64,000 bases of DNA, from the NCBI GenBank assembly GCA_905197955.1, contig CAJKAR010000027.1, positions 4,823-68,822 on the forward strand, given 5' to 3'. Each line of letters opens with the position of its first letter. Position 1 is the first letter of the stretch. The position numbers and the translations under genes were made by a program. The notes under the pieces were generated by a model that made no database searches, was not told where the DNA came from, and saw only the letters and a list, made by a program, of their open reading frames with translations. The stretch comes from an uncultured Lentisphaeria bacterium. GTDB lineage: Bacteria; Verrucomicrobiota; Lentisphaeria; Victivallales; UBA1829. This document shows, piece after piece, positions 51,337 to 60,510 of this stretch.

Positions 51337-52089
51337 TCAGAGAGAATTTCCGTTCCGTTCATGAACGGCGCCTTTCACCGGGATCGGAGAAGTCCGCATT
51401 GCCGACTGGGACATGGAGGCCACATGCCCATCCATGAAACCATTGACCGACTTGTCGTTATGCGCCAGATGAATATTGGATTCCGCATCTCGGAGATTCA
51501 CAATATTCTGTCCTCCTGCGGAGCTCCAGGTATCGGCAATCATCCAGAACTGTGTAGGAATTTTGCACTTGTGCGGCAGAAAATAGCGATATTCGGGAAA
51601 GTAAACGAAATCGCCTGTTATGTTCTTGTCGTAGGTCGGCAGAAACATGACGATACCGTAGGTCCCATAGGAAAACTTGTTCAAATTCTGAACGCGGAAT
51701 CCCGTATTTTTCTCTTTCTCGCCGAACTCGTTGACCGGACAGACCATATTTGCCCATTTGACATATTCATGTCCCTGCGGCTCATACTCATTCCACCATG
51801 CAAACGGCGGATAGCCGCTCAGAGCCGTACTGAAAAAATGATAGGATCCGTAATTGCTTGTTGAAGAAGTGGGTTTGTAAGAAGTCGTCACAACCATGTA
51901 TCCGTTATTGTCGTTGGAATAAAGCTGCTGTCCCTGCATGCACTGACGTTTGTTCGACGTGCAGGTAATCTCCCGAGCCTTTTCACGGACTGAACTCAGC
52001 GCTGGAAGCAGAAGATATGCAAGAATTGCAATTATTGCAATCACAACCAAAAGCTCTATCAATGTAAAATTCTCACCACACCTTCTCAT
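51337..52089 (-). CDS. Pseudopilin with H-X9-DG tail
   Basis: A 250-residue protein with the prepilin signal FTLIELLVVIAIIAILAYLLL near 8-28 and a SSVREKAREITC continuation. Near the C-terminus AHNDKSVNGFMDGHVAS gives an exact H-X9-DG. It lies 27 bases upstream of the frameshifted glycosidase and overlaps the end of the regulator gene, so regulator, pseudopilin and glycosidase look like one unit. Confidence 0.9.
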   Translation of the reverse strand: MRRCGENFTLIELLVVIAIIAILAYLLLPALSSVREKAREITCTSNKRQCMQGQQLYSNDNNGYMVVTTSYKPTSSTSNYGSYHFFSTALSGYPPFAWWNEYEPQGHEYVKWANMVCPVNEFGEKEKNTGFRVQNLNKFSYGTYGIVMFLPTYDKNITGDFVYFPEYRYFLPHKCKIPTQFWMIADTWSSAGGQNIVNLRDAESNIHLAHNDKSVNGFMDGHVASMSQSAMRTSPIPVKGAVHERNGNSL

Positions 52090-53141
52090 AACGGCTCTCC
52101 CTTTTTATATTTTGCAGTTGATTCTCTTTCAATAACCGTATGCTTAACAATAATCCAGTGTTTGGAAGCGGAATCATGGAGTTCGGAAAAAGCCTGTTCC
52201 ACGGCTTTTCTCACGATTGCCTCCGGATTTCTGCTTACACTGGTAATACTTGGATACATGAATTCGAACATGGGATCCTCACCGATCGTCAACAGGGAAA
52301 TATCCTCCGGAACCCGGTATCCGCTTTCCAGAATGGCACGAAGCGCCTGCGGTGCACACATCGTGAATACAGCGGAAAAGTTGACCTGTCCTGAAGCGAA
52401 AAGTTCCTTGAATTTCTCATAAACCTTTCGGTAATCAAGTTCATCCTCGGCAACTATGACATCAATCGGAATAAATTCCGCGTTCCGAAGTTCACAGGTA
52501 TTCCGGAAACTCCGCTGGCATTTGATCTGAGTCAGTGAGATGTCCTGCTTTTCATGTATGCAGACATACCCGATTTTCCGGTGTCCCAGATCAATCAGAT
52601 ACGACGCCGCCAGCATTCCGATATATTCATGATCGGCGCCGATGCAGGAAAATTCGCTGTACTCATGAGTTCCAATAAAGAGAACCGGCACCGAAAGTTT
52701 CTTCAGCTCCAGAATTGTTTCCACCGGAAACTGATACGGAAGGACAAAAAAAGCATCTATCCGGCTTTTCGGAAACTCCGAAACATGAAGTTCCTTCTTG
52801 TAAATATGAATGACTAGTTCATAACCAAGTTCGCGGCTCAGTGCCAGAAATGTGTCTTCCAGCAACCCCAGCCACGGAGAATTCCAATGAGGAAGAACAA
52901 GACAGAATACCGGTTTCGCATCAGGTTTGTACGCATTGACATGCTCCGTTACGCGAGTGGCTTTCCCTTGCGACTTGATGACAAGTCCATCACGGATCAA
53001 ACGCTCCATCGCCTGCGTTACAGTCACCTGACTGACGTTGAAGCGTGACATGATTTCCCGCGACGATAAAAAACGATCCCCGGGCTCCAGGCGAATCGCC
53101 AGTGCTTTCAAATCCAGATAAAGTGTTTCCGTCTTATTCAT
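52086..53141 (-). CDS. GntR-type regulator with LacI-like sensor domain
   Basis: A 351-residue regulator. A winged helix at about 1-65 (FLSSREIMSRFNVSQVTVTQ, then AMERLIRDGLVIKSQGKATRV) is of GntR type, and the rest is a periplasmic-binding-protein-like sensor as in LacI repressors (DFFVLPYQFP-like region, YLIDLGHRKIGYV near 178, LLTIGEDPMFEF near 285). This AraR/GntR-LacI hybrid is known for sugar-responsive repressors. I chose the ATG at 53141 although its ribosome binding site is weak; upstream the frame runs through the operator-like palindrome. It likely controls the pseudopilin-glycosidase unit downstream. Confidence 0.87.
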   Translation of the reverse strand: MNKTETLYLDLKALAIRLEPGDRFLSSREIMSRFNVSQVTVTQAMERLIRDGLVIKSQGKATRVTEHVNAYKPDAKPVFCLVLPHWNSPWLGLLEDTFLALSRELGYELVIHIYKKELHVSEFPKSRIDAFFVLPYQFPVETILELKKLSVPVLFIGTHEYSEFSCIGADHEYIGMLAASYLIDLGHRKIGYVCIHEKQDISLTQIKCQRSFRNTCELRNAEFIPIDVIVAEDELDYRKVYEKFKELFASGQVNFSAVFTMCAPQALRAILESGYRVPEDISLLTIGEDPMFEFMYPSITSVSRNPEAIVRKAVEQAFSELHDSASKHWIIVKHTVIERESTAKYKKGEPL

Positions 53142-53160
53142 TTTTACAACTGTATCGATA

Positions 53161-53188
53161 ATGTTATAATCTTCTTTTATTATAACAT
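53161..53188. promoter_or_regulatory. Candidate operator: nine-base inverted repeat upstream of the GntR/LacI regulator
   Basis: ATGTTATAA at 53161-53169 and TTATAACAT at 53180-53188, with a ten-base spacer, form a perfect dyad 20 bases before the regulator start. It overlaps TATAAT-like sequence, so binding would block transcription. Autorepression is likely. Confidence 0.65.
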
Positions 53189-53285
53189 AAAACCAACTCT
53201 TTGTCAAGAGGGAAGTGATGGAAAAAGAATTGAATTTATCTCAAAAATAAAATCGGAAATAAATCGTTTCCACTGCAAGAAACAG

Positions 53286-53317
53286 AAAAACCCCTGAAAT
53301 CGAGAAGAAATCAGGGG
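53286..53317 (-). terminator. Rho-independent terminator after the phosphoglycerate mutase gene
   Basis: On the minus strand CCCCTGA, a 13-base loop and TCAGGGG, followed by TTTTT, about 30 bases past the stop. Confidence 0.85.
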
Positions 53318-53346
53318 CTCTGGTTAAAGCGGCATGATCCGCGAAC

Positions 53347-54567
53347 TCAAAGGTTCTCGATATTCAGCACCTTGCGGACGAACTCTTCTCCATGCATAAA
53401 TCCGAGAGATCCCTTCGGCGCCTCTTTTTCCGAATAGGACTGAACCGAATCAGGAACAATATGCGGTCCGCAAATCGCCACCGGAACCGGGGTCCTCGTA
53501 TGAGCACGAAGACGCAGTGGAACCGGATGATCCGGCAGAATTGCAAATGTGACATCCCGTCCGGCAAGAGCCGTCATAACAGGCTTGACCACTTTGTTCT
53601 CAAAATCGGAAATCGCCTGCATTTTATGAGCAAGATTCCCTTCGTGGGAACACTCATCAATCGCTTCCAGATGAACATACACGAAATCGTGATCTTCAAT
53701 CGCCTTGACGGCGGCCTCCGCTTTGCCCGCATAGTTGGTATCCAGATATCCGGTCGCCCCCTTCACCGGGATGACATCCATTCCTGCGCACTTGGCAATT
53801 CCGGCAATGACGTCCACAGCCGTAATGACGGCAGCGGTGCGTCCGTCATATTTGCCGGAAAACCCCGGAAATGACGGCTTGCGTCCGGGACTCCATGGCC
53901 AGATCCAGTTGGCAGGGGAATCAGTTCCCTGATTCAGCGGATGCGCCGCAAGGAACTCCGCAGCCTCCGCCATCAGACCTTCGACAAAATCGACGGTATA
54001 CTGTGCCTCCGGCGTTTTCGCTTTGAGCCGAAGTTCGGAAACCGGCATATCCTGCGAAGAATCCGGTTTGAAATAATCCACCTCCGGAGAAAACTCTTTC
54101 CCATGAAGAATCAGCAGATTACGGTAGCTGACCCCGCTGTGAAACGTCACCTTGTCACTGTTGAAACGCTCCGCAAGAGCATTCATCAGCGCCTCGGCAC
54201 GCTCCTTGGAAATGTGTCCCGCGGAGTAATCCTTCAAAATGCCGTCCGTAACAGTGACAAGATTGCAGCGCCAGGCAATGTCGTCAGGCCCCAGCCGGAT
54301 CTCCTGACTGGTCGCCTCAATGGGACCGCGTCCGGGATAGTAACTGGCAAGATCATAGCCGAGGACTGACATGTTCGCAGCATCGGAGGAGGTCGGGAAC
54401 CCTTCAGGAAGCGTCAGAAACGTTCCGGATGCACCATTCTTCGCGATGGAATCCATGAACGGAGTATCAACGGCCTCAAGCGGCGTTCTGCCGCCCAGTT
54501 CGGCAATGGGCTCATCCGCCATGCCGTCCGCCAGAAAAACAACGGCTTTCCCTTTCAGGCTCTTCAT
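53347..54567 (-). CDS. Cofactor-independent phosphoglycerate mutase, archaeal ApgM type
   Basis: A 406-residue member of the alkaline-phosphatase superfamily. Motifs: FLADGMADEPI near 11-21, PTSSDAANMSVLGYDL with the Ser nucleophile near 60, and the metal ligands in EAIDECSHEGN near 296-306 and ILPDHPVPLR near 339-348. The family interconverts 3- and 2-phosphoglycerate. A related subgroup (TIGR02535) is annotated as a proposed homoserine kinase, and I cannot exclude that role. It is a single-gene unit with its own terminator. Confidence 0.88.
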   Translation of the reverse strand: MKSLKGKAVVFLADGMADEPIAELGGRTPLEAVDTPFMDSIAKNGASGTFLTLPEGFPTSSDAANMSVLGYDLASYYPGRGPIEATSQEIRLGPDDIAWRCNLVTVTDGILKDYSAGHISKERAEALMNALAERFNSDKVTFHSGVSYRNLLILHGKEFSPEVDYFKPDSSQDMPVSELRLKAKTPEAQYTVDFVEGLMAEAAEFLAAHPLNQGTDSPANWIWPWSPGRKPSFPGFSGKYDGRTAAVITAVDVIAGIAKCAGMDVIPVKGATGYLDTNYAGKAEAAVKAIEDHDFVYVHLEAIDECSHEGNLAHKMQAISDFENKVVKPVMTALAGRDVTFAILPDHPVPLRLRAHTRTPVPVAICGPHIVPDSVQSYSEKEAPKGSLGFMHGEEFVRKVLNIENL

Positions 54568-54585
54568 TTTACAGACTCCCGCAGC

Positions 54586-55287
54586 TTATTTCTTCAGTGA
54601 GACGACAACACTTTTCATGCTTCCGTCGCCGGAACTTTCCGTATGAATATCGCTCTCGTTCTCAAGAGTGATGTGAATGATTCTGCGGTCATGGGAATTC
54701 ATCTTGGGCAGAGTGACGGGTTCCCCCCAGCGGCGTACCTCTTTTGCCGCATCAATGGCCTGCTGGCGAAGAATATCATCCTTGCCGTCTTCCTCATCAA
54801 AGGAACGCTTTCCGCCTCTGCCGCCGGAACGGCGCTCTCCGCCGCGGCGGGAAGAACGGCCCTCGGAGGAAGAGGGTGCGTTTTTCGAAGAAGAGGAGTA
54901 ACCGTCAATATCAATGTAGATCTTCGGGAAATCCTCGGCGCCGTTCTGCATCATGCGGTTCAGAAGGAGCTGGAGACTTTCGAGCGACTGCCCTTTTCTG
55001 CCGATAATGCGTCCGGCATCATTGCTGGAAATGATCAGATTGATTTTCGAGGGACGCTTTTCCGCTTTGACAATTCCATCCAATCCCAGATAATCCAGCA
55101 TGGTGGAAAGAGTTTTGGAGGATTTTTCCACCATTTCATCGGTCACTTCCACCTGCGGACGGCTCTTCCGCTCCGGTTCCGCGACAGGTTCCCGGTCCTC
55201 CGCGACAGGCGCGGCATTTTCCTGATTCACGGGCGGAACGACGGATTCGTTCACAGGTTCCTGATTCTGCATTTCTTCATTTTCCAT
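54586..55287 (-). CDS. jag: Jag/KhpB-like RNA-binding protein (KH and R3H domains)
   Basis: A 233-residue protein. The acidic, Gln/Glu-rich N-terminus (1-40) is probably disordered. The KH domain has NDAGRIIGRKGQSLESLQ near 89-106. A Ser/Arg/Gly-rich linker (about 132-165) follows, and the R3H domain reads MNSHDRRIIHITLENESDI near 195-213. It binds RNA and is almost always encoded beside yidC, here 37 bases downstream of it. Confidence 0.93.
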   Translation of the reverse strand: MENEEMQNQEPVNESVVPPVNQENAAPVAEDREPVAEPERKSRPQVEVTDEMVEKSSKTLSTMLDYLGLDGIVKAEKRPSKINLIISSNDAGRIIGRKGQSLESLQLLLNRMMQNGAEDFPKIYIDIDGYSSSSKNAPSSSEGRSSRRGGERRSGGRGGKRSFDEEDGKDDILRQQAIDAAKEVRRWGEPVTLPKMNSHDRRIIHITLENESDIHTESSGDGSMKSVVVSLKK

Positions 55288-55324
55288 TTTCTGTTTCTCC
55301 TGAAATGAGGTTACTGCGGCTTTC

Positions 55325-57049
55325 TTAGGCTTTTACTTTTCCGGCTGAATTCTTCAGCTCCTGTTCCTCTTTCTGCGCCGCATATTGACTGAATTTCATC
55401 TGCAGTATGCTCAATACGTTGTTCACTGTCCAGTAAAGGGCAAGGCCCGACGGGAAGTTATAGAAAAAGAACAGCATGATCACCGGCATATAAAGCATGA
55501 TCTTCTGCTGCATCGGATCGCCAGCCATCGGCGGCATGATCTTCTGCTGAAGCACCATCAGCAGAGTCGAAATGATAATGAACGGATGAAGTCCGATTCC
55601 AAATATCGTCGGGCCGACCAGGTCGGGCCGCGACAGGTCCTGCGCCCAGAGAAACGCCACATGACGCAGCTCCACCGAGGAATCCAGCGTAGAATACAGC
55701 GCAATAAACACCGGCAGCTGCAGCAGCATCGGCAAACATCCGCCGAACGGACTCACATTTTCCTTCCGGTACAGTTCCATCATCCTCCGGCTGAACTCCT
55801 GCTGGTTGTCCTTGTACTTCTCTTTCAGCTCTTTCAGCTGCGGCTGAATCCGCTGCATTCTCCGCATGGACTTGTTCCCCTTGTGAATCAGCGGCCAGAG
55901 AACCAGTTTCACAATCACGGTCAGCAGAATGATCGCCAGTCCGTAAGAGCCGGTCAGATCCTTGAGAAGATTCAGAAGCTGGAGCATCGGACGGCACAGC
56001 GGCTCCAGCCAAGACCAGTAGGCAAGATGAATCGCGTCGCCGGAACTTTCAGGAAGCCCCTTCATCTCGGCAAGAATCTTGGGCCCGAGATAAAACTGAT
56101 AGGAAGCCTCAAACGGTTTTCCGGGCTGAATCGCAACGCTGTCGTAAACACCCGCGATTCCGGCCTGCTTGTAGCTGTCTTTGGAACCGGTTTCACGAAT
56201 GGTCGGATTTATCAGTTCGCATCCGCCGTCAAACACCGGCGAGCCGGAAAGGAAGGAAAGAAAATACTTGTTGGAAACCGCGATCCACTCCAGCGGCTCC
56301 GCGGTGACTCCGCGCTGGAACTTCTCCGCTTTTGAGGCAGGATCCACCTTCACAACCTTGCCGGTGGAGGCCAGACAATATTCAATCATGTGAATGTCGC
56401 GAAGATTATCGTTTGCCAGCGGCTTCAGCGGCGCAAGCGTACCGCCCCAGACGATCAGACGCGGAACACTGACCGGTGTTTGGGCTGACAACTGAACCCG
56501 GCAGTTCAATATATTGGAACGGTCCGTCACAGAGAACGTCTTGACCAGCACCAGATCAACCGTGCCGGCAAAGACTTTTGTCACAACCAGTTCCTGATCG
56601 TTCTTCCGATCAATGCGCACCGACTTCACACCAAGTCCGGGCACCACAACGGAGAGCGGCTCGAATCCGGCGGTCTCGCGAACAACGATCGGTTTGTTGT
56701 CCCCGGTCGTTTTGTGATTCTTCAGGACGATCTCTTCCAGAATTCCCGCGGAATTGAAGAAATAATCGGTGTTTTTCGTGGAAAGGGAATACGCTTTGGA
56801 AACGATCTTCAGGACAGGAACAGGTTCTTTTGTTTTCGCAGGAGCCGCAACGGTCTGAACCGGCTGGACAACCGCGGGAGATACTGCGGAAATTTTTGAA
56901 GCGGCCACTTCCGCCTTCTGCGCAGCCAGCTGCTCCTGCTGGGCCGCAGCGACCTTCTCCGCCTGCCATTTCGGATAGAAAACGGCCCATCCGAGCAGAA
57001 CAGCAAGGCAAATTACAATAACGATCACAGTTTCTTTATCGAATTTCAC
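55325..57049 (-). CDS. yidC: Membrane protein insertase YidC
   Basis: A 574-residue Gram-negative-type YidC. An N-terminal membrane anchor (about 7-25) is followed by a large periplasmic beta-sandwich domain with an Ala/Val/Pro-rich linker, then the conserved insertase core: YGLAIILLTVIVKLVLWPL near 370-388, MRRMQRIQPQLKELKEKYKD, FGGCLPMLLQLPVFIALY and the last two helices near 480-535. It inserts inner-membrane proteins with or without SecYEG. Confidence 0.96.
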   Translation of the reverse strand: MKFDKETVIVIVICLAVLLGWAVFYPKWQAEKVAAAQQEQLAAQKAEVAASKISAVSPAVVQPVQTVAAPAKTKEPVPVLKIVSKAYSLSTKNTDYFFNSAGILEEIVLKNHKTTGDNKPIVVRETAGFEPLSVVVPGLGVKSVRIDRKNDQELVVTKVFAGTVDLVLVKTFSVTDRSNILNCRVQLSAQTPVSVPRLIVWGGTLAPLKPLANDNLRDIHMIEYCLASTGKVVKVDPASKAEKFQRGVTAEPLEWIAVSNKYFLSFLSGSPVFDGGCELINPTIRETGSKDSYKQAGIAGVYDSVAIQPGKPFEASYQFYLGPKILAEMKGLPESSGDAIHLAYWSWLEPLCRPMLQLLNLLKDLTGSYGLAIILLTVIVKLVLWPLIHKGNKSMRRMQRIQPQLKELKEKYKDNQQEFSRRMMELYRKENVSPFGGCLPMLLQLPVFIALYSTLDSSVELRHVAFLWAQDLSRPDLVGPTIFGIGLHPFIIISTLLMVLQQKIMPPMAGDPMQQKIMLYMPVIMLFFFYNFPSGLALYWTVNNVLSILQMKFSQYAAQKEEQELKNSAGKVKA

Positions 57050-57085
57050 GATCTACACCCTTTCATGCCGGAACCGTTATACGAA

Positions 57086-57304
57086 TTACTTCCGGAATTT
57101 CGTTTTTCTGGGAGGAACAGGGTCATAACCGCTGCGGCAGAACGGATTGCATCGGAGAACTCTCCAGATCGTCAGCAGAGAGCCTTTCACGGCGCCATGC
57201 ACCCTCAAAGCCTCAAGTCCGTACTCCGAACAGGTCGGAATGAATCTGCAGCACGGCGGAATCAGGGGAGAAAGACAAGTCCGATAGATCCGGATCAGAA
57301 ACAT
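57086..57304 (-). CDS. yidD: YidD-like membrane protein insertion factor
   Basis: A 72-residue YidD. The conserved core is IRIYRTCLSPLIPPCCRF...PTCSEYGLEAL and the C-terminal RCNPFCRSGYDPVP. The ATG at 57304 gives the usual start; the longer open frame upstream overlaps rnpA and has no better signal. It lies between rnpA and yidC in the usual order and is thought to assist YidC. Confidence 0.9.
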   Translation of the reverse strand: MFLIRIYRTCLSPLIPPCCRFIPTCSEYGLEALRVHGAVKGSLLTIWRVLRCNPFCRSGYDPVPPRKTKFRK

Positions 57305-57333
57305 CAGGCATTTTGCAGCCGGAGAAATCCGGT

Positions 57334-57726
57334 TCAGCTCTTCTCCAACATACCCGCTTTTTTCAAGGTATTCACAAACGCGCCTTTGACATCCTGCATT
57401 TTCACCTTGAGTATTCCGCGCCGTGGAATCAGGATGATTCCGCATGGAGAAATTTCTCCTGCGGTCAACCGGAAGGCCTCCCACAGAAGACGCCTCGCCC
57501 GGTTTCGCTTCACCGCCCGTTTGTCGAACTTTCTGCTGCATATGATGCCGCACTTCAGCGAAGTGCCGAAAACCCCTCCGGCCACCAGCATAATAAAATA
57601 TTGTGCCGTAATGCGCCTCCCACCGTGCTTCACCGAATCAAATTCGCTTTTCAGCTTGATTTTACAATCCGGATCCAGCCGGAAAGCAGGTCTTTCCGGC
57701 AAATTCAGCGTGGAAGGCGTATCCAT
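57334..57726 (-). CDS. rnpA: Ribonuclease P protein component
   Basis: A 130-residue RnpA, the protein subunit that helps the RNA subunit cleave tRNA precursors. Typical features are KIKLKSEFDSVKHGGRR near 20-36, the RNR-motif in KFDKRAVKRNRARRLLWEAF near 68-87 and the C-terminal RRGILKV. The ATG at 57726 gives a normal length, although the frame is open further over rpmH. It lies 20 bases after rpmH. Confidence 0.92.
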   Translation of the reverse strand: MDTPSTLNLPERPAFRLDPDCKIKLKSEFDSVKHGGRRITAQYFIMLVAGGVFGTSLKCGIICSRKFDKRAVKRNRARRLLWEAFRLTAGEISPCGIILIPRRGILKVKMQDVKGAFVNTLKKAGMLEKS

Positions 57727-57746
57727 TCTGGCCGACGGTATTTCCG

Positions 57747-57881
57747 TCAGAGAGCGAGTCTCTTCCGGCCTTTCGCACGACGACGGGCAAGCACAGCGCG
57801 TCCGCCGCGAGTTGCCATTCTGGCTCTGAATCCGCATTTGCGCAGTCTTTTGATTTTCGAAGGCTGATACGTTCTTTTCAT
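57747..57881 (-). CDS. rpmH: 50S ribosomal protein L34
   Basis: A 44-residue L34 starting MKRTYQPSKIKRLRKCGF and ending ARRRAKGRKRLAL. An AGGAAA ribosome binding site precedes the ATG at 57881. It heads the rpmH-rnpA-yidD-yidC-jag block. dnaA is not adjacent within the window. Confidence 0.96.
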   Translation of the reverse strand: MKRTYQPSKIKRLRKCGFRARMATRGGRAVLARRRAKGRKRLAL

Positions 57882-57931
57882 TTTCTGTTTCCTTTCCTCT
57901 ATACTATGAAATGATGTTTCCGCAAAACAAT

Positions 57932-57953
57932 CTCCGTGCATAAAAACACGGAG
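57932..57953 (-). promoter_or_regulatory. Hairpin in the rpmH leader
   Basis: CTCCGTG and CACGGAG pair around an eight-base loop just downstream of the rpmH promoter on the minus strand. It may be an untranslated-leader structure. Confidence 0.4.
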
Positions 57954-57958
57954 TATGA

Positions 57959-57986
57959 ACTATACTCCATTTTTTGCATTTTTCAA
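57959..57986 (-). promoter_or_regulatory. Promoter of the rpmH block
   Basis: On the minus strand TTGAAA (57986-57981), a 16-base spacer and TATAGT (57964-57959), about 80 bases before rpmH. Confidence 0.6.
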
Positions 57987-58042
57987 GTCTTCACAAAAAA
58001 TCTGTCTTATTTTTCGGAAACAGCGGAAATATGACCGGCTTT

Positions 58043-59338
58043 TCACCGAATGTTTTTTCCAGGGTGCGAAGCAAGAGCTTTCTCCATTTCGCGGATTATG
58101 GCATCGGCGAACAATTTGGAAGTGGCGCTGTCCCAGTGCACCGTATCGGCCCAGCCCTTCCGGATGGTTCCCAGCCGGGAAACGGCAATCGCATACAGAT
58201 CCACTTCCGGAATTCCTCGTTTTTTCATCACGCCGTCCACAATCCGGTTGTATCTGACAACCCGGTCATTCGCGGGATTCTCCAGAACAGGCGTGCCATC
58301 CGGCAGATTGTTCCGGACGGGAGTGCAGCGCACCCAGATGAATTTCGTCTCCGGAAAATTCTTCTGGAGAAACTCGGTCATCTCCAGCATGTTCGGCTCC
58401 AGAGACTCCTCCGGACAGCGCCATGCCTGATTCAGATTCCACATGTGCAGGGTCATCGCGTTCCACGAAACAACATCGTATGGACCATGGGAAAAGACTC
58501 CGCGCCATCCCCGTTTCGGATCGGAATTCTCCCCTTTGACGGCATCCTTGCCGAACCAGGTTCCTCCAACCCAGTAATCCACATAAGCTCTGCCCTCAAA
58601 ATGTTTCGTAATATAGCTGCGGTATCCCATCGAAATGGAATCGCCCACAACAAGGATCCGGGGAAGCGAAGGATCTTTCACATCGGCCTTCTGAATGGTA
58701 TACTGATCGCCTGTGCAGGTGCGCATCCGGCTGACATTCGGATCGAATCCCTTCGGGAAAAGCGCCTTGTTGTAAATTTTCAAATTCCGCAGATGGTACG
58801 GCTTGACCGCCTGCGTTTTGATTTCACCGAACCGGATAGGTTTGACGGATGGTTTGACGGTATCGGCAAGAATCAGAAGGAGACCGTCGCGGAAAATCTG
58901 CAGCTTCCGATCCTTGACGACGAAAGTATAGCGGTAAAAACGCTTCGCATCCGGCAGAAAATTGCGGTACTCAATGCGTCCGTCGTTCAAATGGAGCCAG
59001 ACCGCATTGTAGGAGGGCGGATAGTACCGGAGACAAATTCCGGTCTGTTTCTCCGGATCGGAAAAATCCATCCAGATCAGATGATCCTTGTCCTTGCCAT
59101 CTGCCCGGGGATCACGTTTTATTTCAAATTCAATCGTATAATCCTTCTGGTCTCCAAGGACAGACACGGGAATCGTAAAAGCATTCGTTCCATTGAATTC
59201 GACAACTCCTTTTGCCGCATCAATTCCCGTTCCCTCCGGCGAAAAAGAGTGTTTTCCAAGCTGCCAGACAGCCTGTTCCTCCGCTCCAAGAAAAAACAAC
59301 AGGGAAAATACCACCGAGATCCATACCGTTTTTTTCAT
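58043..59338 (-). CDS. Exported SGNH/GDSL hydrolase with lectin-like N-terminal domain
   Basis: A 431-residue exported protein. A signal peptide (MKKTVWISVVFSLLFFLGA) is followed by a LamG/concanavalin-like beta domain (about 25-205) and an SGNH hydrolase domain with VVGDSISMGY near 227-236 (Ser nucleophile), GGTWFG and the C-terminal DTVHWD near 400 (Asp-His). Such enzymes remove acyl groups from polysaccharides. The ATG at 59338 with AAGGATT upstream is better than the long open frame to 59455. Same strand as, and downstream of, the AraC gene. Confidence 0.88.
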   Translation of the reverse strand: MKKTVWISVVFSLLFFLGAEEQAVWQLGKHSFSPEGTGIDAAKGVVEFNGTNAFTIPVSVLGDQKDYTIEFEIKRDPRADGKDKDHLIWMDFSDPEKQTGICLRYYPPSYNAVWLHLNDGRIEYRNFLPDAKRFYRYTFVVKDRKLQIFRDGLLLILADTVKPSVKPIRFGEIKTQAVKPYHLRNLKIYNKALFPKGFDPNVSRMRTCTGDQYTIQKADVKDPSLPRILVVGDSISMGYRSYITKHFEGRAYVDYWVGGTWFGKDAVKGENSDPKRGWRGVFSHGPYDVVSWNAMTLHMWNLNQAWRCPEESLEPNMLEMTEFLQKNFPETKFIWVRCTPVRNNLPDGTPVLENPANDRVVRYNRIVDGVMKKRGIPEVDLYAIAVSRLGTIRKGWADTVHWDSATSKLFADAIIREMEKALASHPGKNIR

Positions 59339-59474
59339 AACGCTCAATCCTTTTTCCTTTTCTTGAATCTGTAAAAAAGAGAGTGCTTTCCCATTCATTT
59401 TAGGAGTATAGCATATTTCTGAAAAGAAAACAATGCTGAAAATGACCAATTTCATGTCATTTCTGACCGGAATC

Positions 59475-60311
59475 TCAATCGGCGCTCCCGATCCGCCGGT
59501 ACTGACTCGGAGTCACGCCGGTATATTTCTTGAAAATACGGTAGAAAAAATATTTATTCTCATAACCGCACTGCTCGGCAATCTCCTTGACGGAAAGTTT
59601 CGTCCGCCAGAGCAGATATTTCGCTCGCGAGATGCGGCGGAGGGAAATGTACTGCTTCGGCGGAACCCCGAAACTCCGACGGAACAGAGAGGAGAAATCG
59701 GCTCGGGAGAGCTGAGTCAGAGAGCTCAGAGCCGCAATGTTGATCTCTTTCGCAAGATTCCGGTCAATGTACTCCAGGACTTCGGTAAAACCACCTTTCG
59801 ATGCGGCATCCTGCGGCAGTTCATGTAAAGCAGATTCCAGAAACGGAGCAAGCAACACAAAAATACCATTCCGAATCCGGAGATCATCCGATACCGTGCG
59901 GGCAGTACGGATCTGACGGAACATTTTTTCAAATTCGAACCGTTTTTTCTTCAGATTCTCCACCGGAAGAACCCGATGCGACTGAAATGCGGGAACCGTC
60001 CGGAGCTGTTTCGACAGAAAATGCAGCCAGTAATGATCCGATGGCGTCATGGATTCGTAAGTAAAAGGCGTATGTGCCGGAACCAGATGGATGCTCCCCG
60101 GTTCCACGACAACCGATTCATTCATGTAATTCAACCGGAAAGCTCCTTTCACCGGCAGATAAAGACGATAAAAATTATCTCCGGTAAACGGTTTGTGCGA
60201 ATTCCAGAGAACAACCTCTTTCCCGAATCCGATGTTGACCAGTTCCGAATCCAGTCCACCGATAAAGCTGTGCCACGGAGAATAAATCCTGGCAAAAACG
60301 GTTTTTTCCAT
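59475..60311 (-). CDS. AraC-family transcriptional regulator
   Basis: A 278-residue regulator with a cupin-like sensor (about 1-150; FYRLYLPVKGAFRLNY, VEPGSIHLVPAHTPF) and an AraC double helix-turn-helix (about 180-275; VKEIAEQCGYENKYFFYRIFKK...TGVTPSQYRR). The ATG at 60311 has AGGAGG upstream. It is divergent from the fucosidase gene and precedes the SGNH esterase, so it probably controls one or both. Confidence 0.9.
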   Translation of the reverse strand: MEKTVFARIYSPWHSFIGGLDSELVNIGFGKEVVLWNSHKPFTGDNFYRLYLPVKGAFRLNYMNESVVVEPGSIHLVPAHTPFTYESMTPSDHYWLHFLSKQLRTVPAFQSHRVLPVENLKKKRFEFEKMFRQIRTARTVSDDLRIRNGIFVLLAPFLESALHELPQDAASKGGFTEVLEYIDRNLAKEINIAALSSLTQLSRADFSSLFRRSFGVPPKQYISLRRISRAKYLLWRTKLSVKEIAEQCGYENKYFFYRIFKKYTGVTPSQYRRIGSAD

Positions 60312-60441
60312 TTCAGTCCTCCTGTCGGGAGAAGCCTCTCCTGCTCCGCCGGAATTTCCCCCAAAGAGAGTCACGGCAGAAGAGGTGCATATTTTTTTGG
60401 TTCTTTTTACAAAAAGTGCACTCTTTTCTACAATAACTTCA

Positions 60442-60470
60442 TTTACTTTTTTTTCAAATTATGGTATAAT
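60442..60470 (+). promoter_or_regulatory. Promoter of the fucosidase operon
   Basis: TTTACT (60442-60447), a 17-base spacer and TATAAT (60465-60470) with an extended -10 TG, 41 bases before the ATG at 60511. AraC binding would be expected between this and 60312. Confidence 0.65.
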
Positions 60471-60510
60471 AATTTCCGAAAACCATGGTTTCAATCAAAG
60501 GGAAAAAAGA

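Noticed and set aside
57882..58042. Possible replication origin upstream of rpmH
   Set aside because: dnaA and dnaN are not adjacent and no cluster of DnaA boxes is visible; the rpmH block alone does not mark an origin.
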